Assembly: GCA_032718475.1 (NCBI GenBank)
Contig: JAUCBJ010002632.1
Span: 1 to 26,927 of the forward strand
Origin: Nemertoderma westbladi
Taxonomy: Eukaryota > Xenacoelomorpha > Nemertodermatida > Nemertodermatidae
Length of the DNA: 26,927 nucleotides
Reading direction: 5' to 3'
The notes beneath the pieces were generated by a model, which saw nothing but the letters and a program-made list of their open reading frames with translations, did not search any database and was not told the DNA's origin. This document shows, one piece after another, positions 17,475-25,387 of this stretch. The first letter of the stretch is position 1; the number at the start of each line of letters is the position of its first letter. Both the position numbers and the translations under genes were made by a program.

Positions 17475-20400
17475 TTACGTTATGGAGTCCCTAGATGTTT
17501 GAAGGATTAGGGAGGTGGTCGTGGGATGAGAATCTTGCCTTCCACAGTTTCCGGAGAGTCCTCCATTCCCTTCCGGTAAACACAAACGACCGACTGGGTG
17601 ATTGAGTCGCTGCATCCTGAATACAATTCCAGGTTTCCTCTTCGTCCTGGAATAGTGACGATAGAAACATCGCTCAGAGTATATGACGGCGTCACAAAGC
17701 CGATTCCAGGAGCTATAGTGGTCCGTCGCTCTCTGCAGGAGAGGTGAGAGTCCCTGCGAGACGTCTGATGTTCCAGAGCTCCAATCGCTCTCTCTGATCT
17801 TCATGAAGGATCCACTCGCGGTGGGGAGGTCCAGATCCACGGCGTCGTCCCTGGCAATATGTAATACCGACAGATCTATCCCGGGTTCAAATAACTCCGC
17901 TCCACCCGTCCGGGTTTTAGGTTTAACTTTCTCCGCTCCCTTGGCTGGTCTAATCTCAGTCGGAGTAAGATGGGGAGGCCATTCATCCTCCTTACTCAGG
18001 AAGTCGGGTTCACCTAACCGGTCTGTAGTATCTGTCAGTTCTTGAGGAGTTGCTCCTCTGGAAGCGATGTCAGTTGGATTAAACTTCTTGGGGCAATATC
18101 TCCATTGATCTACATTGGAGCTAAGATTGTCATTATCTGAGGAGTGTGGTGTTCCCTCAGTTGGGTCGTCTCCCTCACTAGTATCATCTTCCCATTCACT
18201 CACCTGGCAGACGCGATCTTGAAGCAGTCTTTCCCTGAGCGTTCTACGGGAAGGTCCAGTAAGGTACCAACCGACTCTAGTTCTTACCGCATATGTCTGA
18301 AGTGGTTGCGGTTGAGTAGGTCGTTTCTCTAATGTCTCAAGCGCCTCATGCGCGTTTTGACCGATTAATATTTGTACTCCAGGATAATCGGTGTCGAATC
18401 TAGGGATGTTAAGTTGTTGGACATGATCATCTTCGTCCCAATTATAAGGTTCCACTTGGGTGGTAGCGAAGTTCTTTATTGCCACCATTTTGACTGACCT
18501 TATACTGTATTCTCCTAGTTTATCCTGTGGAGTGGACAACTCACCTATATAATAGTCGGCAGCTACAGTAGAATTCCAAACCTGCATGATCCCTGACATG
18601 TTTAGCTTGGTTCGGAACTTGGATTGTCCAGCAAAGATGACTTCGGCTAGTTCTTTATCGATGAATGTTCCTGTGCTACCGGAGTCCAGGAGGGCGTTCA
18701 CTATATAGCTCTTCTGAGGTCCGTGGACCCGTAACTGGACTACAGGAAATTCTCGGATTCCTATATTGGAAGTTGGCGCTTTCCAAGATGGTTGTTGATC
18801 GGAAGTAGTTAAGGTAAGGTCGCTGTCTGTGTCTTTCTCATGCACGAGTACTCGATACACTGCGGTGGTGTTTATTAGGTAACAGGATTCGTTTTGGTCG
18901 GAGAACTCGTCCGTATAGAATCCTTCCATCTCAGATTGATCAGTGTCGTTCACATCACTGAATTGGACATGTAGTTCGGACTCACTTACCTGACTCGGGC
19001 TGTTTCGTTCGAATTCCGTGTGCAACAAGATATGATGTTTTGCGCCGCACTTTGCACACCTTGCGTCGGAGTTACAGGTTCGCCGTTGGTGTCCTCGTCT
19101 GAGGCAATTATAACACAACCGCTTATCCCACATGACTTCACGTCTATCCTCGAGTGATTTCCTCAGGAATTTATCACACGCATTTAAACGGTGGGGCCCG
19201 TCGCACAGCACACATTTCGGCTTGATGTTACTTACTTTAACCTGTGCTATGTGGTGCACACTTGTTCTTTCCTCGGGCTTTCTCACCTGAATTCTTTTAG
19301 GAGACGTAGGAAGGGTTTTTTGTACCGGTTCCCTTCTGTCATTGGGTCGAGACTTGGATTTACTTACCTGATCTTTAGGCATTTTATTGACATAATAAGA
19401 TCTTTCAGTGTCTTTCCCGCTATCCTCCCCTTGGGAAGCTTGGCTTTCGCCGTCGTCGGTATAACACACTGGTGTTACCTTTCTTCTGGAGACGGGTTTC
19501 TCACTTACCTTGTTTTCCAGTGTCTTCTCTCTGGACTGTCTTAGGAGCTGTAATTTCACTTCTCCATCTAAGAATGACATGAGATCAGCCATGGTAGGGT
19601 CTCGTTGTTGTTGTTCCATCATATATAACACCTTCTTGTCCCAGCGTGTACCTACTCCACCCTTGGGCAAAGTAGATGCTAAGGCTCCTACAACCATAGA
19701 ATTCTGGTATTCATGAGACTTACCTAACCAATCTAGTTGTCTACAGATCTCCTGAATCTCATCGGAAAACTCTATAATCCCGCTGCTAAGAAACTTTCGG
19801 GGCGCCATTAATTTCGCATATAAATACCTAGCTATGTTAGTCCTATTACCATACCTGATGTTTAGTGTATCCCAAACTTGTCTTAATCCATCTGGATGTC
19901 CAATAAATTTTAACGCCATTGACTTGGGAGGTCCTTCCAAACATTCGATGAGGAATCTAAGTTTCTCTCCGTTAGATAGTACAGAGTTCTGTATGTTATC
20001 TTTATAATATTCATTAAAAGGTAACCATTTCATCTCATCTCCATTGAACTTGACGATCTCTCCCACCTTTACCGCTTGCCGGGCTTCGGTTCTAGCCATT
20101 TGACGCGTAAAACTTTCTTGGGCCATCGTGTTATTTAATATCGAGTTATCGGTATATAAATTTCTCGGATTATGATCAGTTCTATAGGGAATGTCATTAT
20201 CAACAGGTATATAATTACCCTTAATAGGGTTCATTATAGGAGTTTCTACTTCGCTAGCAGTATAGATGCGTGTAGGCTCCACACCTTGCGCATGCGATAC
20301 TTCAGACCTAACAGGTTGACACATTGTTACAGAGGGTGGTGGTATACCCTTTTGTAAATTTACTAATTTATCGCGTTCTAGCGCGATATTTTGCTGCACT

Positions 20401-21950
20401 TCCTGCAACTCTAACCTACTCTCCTTTACGGTTCCCTTTAACTGTTGAACAGTCTCCTGCATCTGCCCGAGCAGGAGATCCATCCCCCGCCGTCTCTCGT
20501 CCACCCATTCGACCGCCGAAGCGGGAGTCGCCAACGTTGTAGCGGGCGGACGAGGGACAACGTGCGACAAATCAGGAATATTTCGCTCGGGGTCCAGAAC
20601 CTGAACTGTCTCCTGGGCAGTTCTACGGGGCACAGGTAGCTTAGTGCTATGCAGAGGGAATTTAGAGGTAGTTTCAGGGAGCACAGGTGTGTCTATCACC
20701 GAAGGGGTGATTTCAAGAACAGGCCTAATTATTTCAGGCTCATCTACTATAGTAGGGAGTCTTTCTATTTTAATTATTTGGTCTGTGGGCTCTGCACTAC
20801 CTAAGTTGGTGTTATTTAGTTGCCTTCTAACAGCTGGAGGCAAATCAGGCAATTTCTGACAGTGGAATGTTCTTTTACGTCTACTTAGACGAGATCTATT
20901 TCCCTTGCCTTCAGTATCGGTGGTATCGCCTTCCTCAGATGATGTATATCCCTGTCTTTTGGGAGTAGATCGATTCATCATCTGCATATTACTAGCTGTT
21001 AACTGTTTATTTATGCAGTCTTGATTCTCCTGAATGTTTTCCAATTCTAATTGGGTGGTTTCTTCAGTCGCTCTCCGTTCGGCTTCTGCCACTGCCTCCG
21101 CCGCTTTTCTTTCCGCTTCGGCCACCGCCTCCGCTGCCGCTACTGCCGCTTTTGTCTCTGCCGCTGCCACTGCCGCTGCCGCTTTTGTTTCTGCTTCGGC
21201 CGCTGCTTTTTCTGCTGCTACTGCCGCTTTTGTTTCTGCTTCTGCAGCTGCCACTGCTGCTGCTACTGCCGCTGCCTTTCTGTCTTCTATACGTTTTTTC
21301 TTTACTTGTTCTTCCTGGACTCGTGTGATGCGGAGTTGTTCATCGAATTTAGCTTGATTCGCCGCTAACATTTCCGCATCGATTGCGTCCAGCACAAGCT
21401 TGGTTCCTTCACTATTAGGGCTAAGTCCATCTAACCTTCTCCTCAACTCGTCATCCCCTAAAAAACGTTGATACTCTGACAGATAGATGTCAATGGCATC
21501 TCTCTTTTGCGGCCCCTCCGCTGTCCCTTCGCTTTCTTCTTGAGAAGAAGTGGCGTCGGTTGATTCTTCATAGGTTGGCCGCTCATCATAAACCTTATCC
21601 ACCATCTTCGCTCCGCGTTCGGGCGTCCGCTCAACAGTATCCGAACTACTGGAGCTGTCGGACCGCTGAGAAATAAGTTCTTGACTCGCGGGTTGTTGCT
21701 GTTCCGCTGCTTCCTGGTCTCGCTTGACCTGAGCTCGAGTGCCTATGATAGACCTACGATGTTGGACCAGCCTCGGTTCTGTTATTACTACTGTAGGGAT
21801 GACCTTGCTTACAGTAGGAGGGGACTTGGACTTTGGTCTTAGACGCTCTATACTCTTAGCTGAGTCCCAGATCTTTTTAAGACCCTGTCTAACACTCATT
21901 CTAGCACTTTCTAAGAGACTATCTGACAGTGATTGGGTTGTGTCAGACAT
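17475..21950 (-). CDS. BEL/Pao Gag-protease polyprotein with deleted pol (1491 aa)
   Basis: One uninterrupted frame from an ATG with A at -3. Residues 224-300 are an Ala/Glu/Lys-rich, probably helical or coiled-coil stretch. About 485-535 is a second predicted coiled coil. About 625-800 matches the Pao-type Gag core (VKFNGDEMKWLPF, IRYGN). Residues 913-976 hold three zinc-knuckle-like units, including canonical CYNCLRRGHQRRTC, expected to bind RNA. The retropepsin motif ALLDSGSTGTFID has its Asp at 1089. GWYLTGP (1227-1233) normally leads into RT. Instead, after an acidic linker, WRYCPKKFNPTDIASRG (1283-1299) appears, which is the downstream edge of RNase H. YSSWNRLCDAV (about 1412) normally precedes integrase. 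About 1440-1461 resembles the integrase C-terminus, with a probable frameshift near its start. RT, RNase H core and the integrase catalytic core are absent. Confidence 0.92.
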   Translation of the reverse strand: MSDTTQSLSDSLLESARMSVRQGLKKIWDSAKSIERLRPKSKSPPTVSKVIPTVVITEPRLVQHRRSIIGTRAQVKRDQEAAEQQQPASQELISQRSDSSSSSDTVERTPERGAKMVDKVYDERPTYEESTDATSSQEESEGTAEGPQKRDAIDIYLSEYQRFLGDDELRRRLDGLSPNSEGTKLVLDAIDAEMLAANQAKFDEQLRITRVQEEQVKKKRIEDRKAAAVAAAVAAAEAETKAAVAAEKAAAEAETKAAAAVAAAETKAAVAAAEAVAEAERKAAEAVAEAERRATEETTQLELENIQENQDCINKQLTASNMQMMNRSTPKRQGYTSSEEGDTTDTEGKGNRSRLSRRKRTFHCQKLPDLPPAVRRQLNNTNLGSAEPTDQIIKIERLPTIVDEPEIIRPVLEITPSVIDTPVLPETTSKFPLHSTKLPVPRRTAQETVQVLDPERNIPDLSHVVPRPPATTLATPASAVEWVDERRRGMDLLLGQMQETVQQLKGTVKESRLELQEVQQNIALERDKLVNLQKGIPPPSVTMCQPVRSEVSHAQGVEPTRIYTASEVETPIMNPIKGNYIPVDNDIPYRTDHNPRNLYTDNSILNNTMAQESFTRQMARTEARQAVKVGEIVKFNGDEMKWLPFNEYYKDNIQNSVLSNGEKLRFLIECLEGPPKSMALKFIGHPDGLRQVWDTLNIRYGNRTNIARYLYAKLMAPRKFLSSGIIEFSDEIQEICRQLDWLGKSHEYQNSMVVGALASTLPKGGVGTRWDKKVLYMMEQQQRDPTMADLMSFLDGEVKLQLLRQSREKTLENKVSEKPVSRRKVTPVCYTDDGESQASQGEDSGKDTERSYYVNKMPKDQVSKSKSRPNDRREPVQKTLPTSPKRIQVRKPEERTSVHHIAQVKVSNIKPKCVLCDGPHRLNACDKFLRKSLEDRREVMWDKRLCYNCLRRGHQRRTCNSDARCAKCGAKHHILLHTEFERNSPSQVSESELHVQFSDVNDTDQSEMEGFYTDEFSDQNESCYLINTTAVYRVLVHEKDTDSDLTLTTSDQQPSWKAPTSNIGIREFPVVQLRVHGPQKSYIVNALLDSGSTGTFIDKELAEVIFAGQSKFRTKLNMSGIMQVWNSTVAADYYIGELSTPQDKLGEYSIRSVKMVAIKNFATTQVEPYNWDEDDHVQQLNIPRFDTDYPGVQILIGQNAHEALETLEKRPTQPQPLQTYAVRTRVGWYLTGPSRRTLRERLLQDRVCQVSEWEDDTSEGDDPTEGTPHSSDNDNLSSNVDQWRYCPKKFNPTDIASRGATPQELTDTTDRLGEPDFLSKEDEWPPHLTPTEIRPAKGAEKVKPKTRTGGAELFEPGIDLSVLHIARDDAVDLDLPTASGSFMKIRESDWSSGTSDVSQGLSPLLQRATDHYSSWNRLCDAVIYSERCFYRHYSRTKRKPGIVFRMQRLNHPVGRLCLPEGNGGLSGNCGRQDSHPTTTSLILQTSRDSIT
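21051..21281 (-). repeat. Ala/Glu/Lys-codon repeat within gag
   Basis: Imperfect reiteration of hexamer-like GC(C/T/A)GC(T/A) and GAAACAAAAGC words encodes units such as AEAETKAAVAA and AVAEAERKAAE. Read on the opposite strand it gives long but meaningless open frames. Such tracts expand easily by slippage. Confidence 0.85.
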
Positions 21951-22059
21951 ATTTACTTGTACAGTTGAATGCCTACTGCTATGATTACAGCTAAAGCAAG
22001 TCTAGTAATTCAGTATCACTGTTAGCCTAGTAATTAATTACCAATACTGCTACTCAGTG
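21951..22059 (-). other. Leader segment just before the gag start
   Basis: Short sequence between the ACCGGTA array and the gag ATG; TAAAT directly precedes the ATG. No other signal was recognised. Confidence 0.4.
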
Positions 22060-22340
22060 TAGCGTGATATATATAATATATTAGAATACCGGTATGCTTA
22101 TAGTATATATAACTATATAAGTATTATTACAGACCAGGTTTATCACAGAATACCGGTACAATTTTAGCACAAATATATATAAATATATAATAGGCCCATC
22201 GGGAATACCGGTATACAGCTTAAAGTTTGTAGTGTATATAATTCTGGACTAGAATTAATTACAAGTACCGGTATAATTTCAGCCTATATTTATAGAAATA
22301 AAGATAATAGGCCTATCGCAAATACCGGTATAGCAATTAT
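22060..22340. repeat. Degenerate 55-64-bp array carrying (A/G)TACCGGTA in the BEL leader
   Basis: The palindromic core (A/G)TACCGGTA occurs at about 22086, 22150, 22205, 22265 and 22322, so the period is 55-64 bp. Between cores the sequence is AT-rich with ATATATAA words and TAGGCC(C/T)ATCG. Related CCGGT motifs recur further up the leader (23113, 23963, 24014-24155). Confidence 0.85.
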
Positions 22341-23274
22341 TTTAAATAATTGAATTTCTGAATTTTAGGGTTACTTGGTTACTTTACTTACTTTATTACC
22401 GTTATTTGAGCAGTAGTCCAACTGATATTGAGACCTAATTGTTGTATGGCAGGCCTACTATTTATAAATCGTTTGAGTTGATTTATAATATATATATACC
22501 CGTTTAGTGGGTTTTGTCAATGTTGAAATAAATGTTATTATTTCTGGGGAGTAATCACTACACAAAGCGGTGCGCTTTCAGTGAAGTGTTACTTATAGGA
22601 CACTAAAACAAATAATGCTAATTTACCTAAGTTACTTAATACTACAAAGTACGTACAATTCGGGTGAGATTACAATCTCTAAATAAACACAAAAATTTAC
22701 AAAAAACACAAAATACGAATTTTTAGGGTAATTTTACAAGAAGTCTACAAACCAGCCTAACAAAGGGTTAGAAACTGGTTATTACAACGGACAGGGTACT
22801 ACGGTATTTGAAATAATAAGTAGTAGTAAATACACTGCGTTGTCCAGATAGGAAAATACCACCGCCTGACGACCTATAGCCGTATCGCTATAGGTTCTAC
22901 GTTATGTATCACGGAGTGTTCCTACCTAGAAGTTAATAGAGCTAATCGAAGGTGCCTATCAACCACTTTACAACACAAATATAATGCCTACACTAATTAC
23001 TTTCGGAAAGCACTGTACACTAAACCCTAAATTAGGTACGAGTACTTGTACAACATATAATCAGTAGTTAAATATACTTGAACAGCTAAAAGAACCACGG
23101 CATCTGCTGGAGTGACCGGTGCACAAAATCACCAGTCTTTACCTACGCCAAGCAGCCCGTGTAGTACCGGGGTTAATTTAACTATAACGGTATGTATAAC
23201 AAACACAATTACTGTAGGAACAAACTTGGGGAATGAATGTTGCGAATGATCGCATAAACTCTGAATAATAAATA
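22341..23274 (-). other. BEL leader, unassigned
   Basis: Noncoding leader between the ACCGGTA array and the 288-bp duplication. No long frame on the element strand and no recognised RNA were seen. Confidence 0.5.
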
Positions 23275-23850
23275 TTACGCTACGCATACAAACTACTCAA
23301 ACAAAATGCAGACCAAATACCGACAGACTACCATCAAGCCTAAACAAACTACGGTATATGCAGACTCCGAAATGATTAGGTAGTATGCGTTCTAACCCAG
23401 TAGTACGACTTATTCTTTAGTTGGGGGTTTACCTTACAGCATTCGCTGCCCCTACTTCCTAACCGTTCTTTATCGGACAAGTGATCTACACACGCTACAA
23501 TCCGTTCAGACCCAATAACAGCCAGACAACTATCCAGCCTACAAATTATCTAAATAAAATTATACGCTACCCGTACAGACTTACACAAACAAAGTACAGA
23601 CTAAACGATGGCAGACTACTCTCAAGCCTAAATAAACTACAGGACATGCAGACTCCGAAATGATTAGGCAGTATGCGTTCTAACCCAGTAGTACGACTTA
23701 TTCTTTAATTGGGGGTTTACCTTACAGCATCTGCTGCCCCTACTTCCTAACCGTACTTAATCGGACAGGTGCTCTACACACACTGTAATCCGTTCAGACC
23801 TAACAGCAATCAGACAACAGCTCAGCCTACAAATTGTCTGTACAATCTGA
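23275..23850. repeat. 288-bp tandem duplication in the BEL leader
   Basis: Unit 1 (about 23275-23562) and unit 2 (about 23563-23850) share long near-identical stretches, for example CAGACTCCGAAATGATTAGG at 23361 and 23649. They differ by scattered substitutions and small indels. Both lie upstream of gag on the element strand. Confidence 0.93.
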
Positions 23851-24013
23851 TCAGGTTTACACGCCTTCTGTTCAATACTGGCCTACTAACAAATAAAACT
23901 GACAGAAATAAGTAAGCTCCAAAAGAAACAAGGGGTGTACAGTCCCTAATCTCTTAAACAGCCTACCGGTATACAACAATCAAGTCGAATAATACTAATG
24001 TACTTATACGGAA

Positions 24014-24155
24014 GTCCGGTTAGGACAGTTGGGCCTACGGCCTACAGAAGTACCGGTTCTGGCAGTTGGACCTACGGGCCTACGGCAGTACCGGTTCTGG
24101 CAGTTGGGCCTACTGACCTACAGATGTACCGTTCAGGTTTACCGGTTGACCGGTA
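24014..24155. repeat. 38-bp tandem repeats next to the 5' LTR
   Basis: Units start with GT(A)CCGG at 24014, 24050, 24088 and 24126 (spacings 36, 38, 38) and contain GGCAGTTGG(A/G)CCTAC. The last unit is diverged but ends in two further ACCGGT cores. The array ends about 45 bp from the 5' LTR, where primer-binding and packaging signals are expected. Confidence 0.9.
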
Positions 24156-24201
24156 CTTTCAACTTTATTGCTTACTGCAATAAAGAAGCTATATCCGTTA
24201 T

Positions 24202-25379
24202 TGTTCGCGCTTTCAGACCTTTGGCAGTTTAACCCGCCAAATTAGGATGTCTTCTAGATAATAAATCGCTTTAGCCTCTAACAAGTATTTGATTCACTAC
24301 ACTAGTTGAAACCAATCTGTGCGCGATCATTCACCCATTGGATATACCCGGGAGATTGATTTCGACAGCTTAATCGTATTGCTATGTAAGCCTAATGTAT
24401 TATTCGACTGACAGTATTATATAATCTCTGACAATATTATTCACCTTCGGGGAATATTAACAGTTCCTTTAGGACGTGGCGCTCTATCTATATAAACACA
24501 GTTATGACTTAAACTACTCACAACGATATGGCTTAGTTACAATTCACATATATGGCGCATTCTTTAGGAAATGCTTCGTTAACAGTCTCACTCATACACA
24601 ATGCTGCACAATACTGCACACTAATCTGCCGATCTTCACTGATTTTAGTCACATATAAAAGGAACACGGACCGAATCATGTAGGGTCTATCAAATAACAT
24701 TAGATTCACTTCAAACCACTTTAACATAAGTCACAATTGTTATATGTAACCCTTCTCTCTTACCTTCGGTATATCAAGAATATTGGGTTTCGGGGTTATT
24801 TATCGTTATTCCAAATATAATAATTCATCAACCATATTATGAAGAACTGACAGTAAATAGCAGTATAACAATATAAAGTATGCACAGGTTGTTTGATTAG
24901 GTATGGTTGAATGTATGGTATGCAGATAACGGATATATGTCCTTATAATTAAGCCTACTAGTGTAAGGCTAAAGCAAAAAGCACAAAAATACTCCAAAGC
25001 CGTTCTTCCTGGCTTAGACTAACCAACAACACTGATAAGAATAACTATAAGAATACCAGCTACCCTTATTCCACGAAGCTCCCGTCCAACACAGAGAAAG
25101 AGCAGTGAGATAGGAAAATTCAGTTCAGTAGCTCTGTGATAGGTCAAAATCAAAGCCAACTCAAATTCTATTGGCAGATACAGAAATAGGGCTATGACGC
25201 AACTTTCCTAGGCTGGTTGGCCGATTAAACGGAGCCCAGATACCTTCGTACAGCAAATCAGTCAATAAGCTGGTAGCTTGCACTATTTTAGCTATAGATC
25301 CCTTTTAGAGTATTCTAGCGACCGGGGGGGAACTGGCCAGCAAGGCAAACGAACCAGTTATCCCACAAAAGCTTTTACA
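24202..25379 (-). repeat. 5' LTR of the BEL/Pao element
   Basis: 1178 bp, nearly identical to 13241-14417, with TG...CA ends and adjoining the leader at 24201. It should contain the promoter for gag-protease on the minus strand. No canonical primer-binding site starting TGG was found directly inside it; the adjoining element-strand sequence is ATAACGGATATAGC. Confidence 0.97.
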
Positions 25380-25384
25380 ATACC
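25380..25384. repeat. Target-site duplication, right copy (ATACC)
   Basis: Directly follows the CA end of the right LTR and matches 13236-13240. Confidence 0.95.
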
Positions 25385-25387
25385 CAT

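Larger units (their letters stand above)
13241..25379 (-). mobile_element. BEL/Pao-type LTR retrotransposon, non-autonomous (gag-protease only)
   Basis: A structurally complete insertion of about 12.1 kb in minus orientation. Two direct LTRs (24202-25379 upstream, 13241-14417 downstream) start TG and end CA, and a 5-bp ATACC duplication flanks them. By eye the LTRs differ at three substitutions and one G-run length change over about 1177 bp, so insertion was recent. The internal 9.8 kb holds a 2.25-kb leader, one long gag-protease frame, and about 3.06 kb of unassigned 3' sequence. A purine-rich GGGAGCGG abuts the 3' LTR. The pol remnants show the order gag, protease, [RT and RNase H missing], integrase edge, [integrase core missing], integrase end, which is the BEL/Pao layout. 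It must rely on enzymes from another copy. Confidence 0.95.

Noticed and set aside
21034-21368. Two overlapping plus-strand frames rich in Ala or Cys/Arg/Phe
   Set aside because: They are reverse-strand readings of the Ala/Glu repeat in gag.
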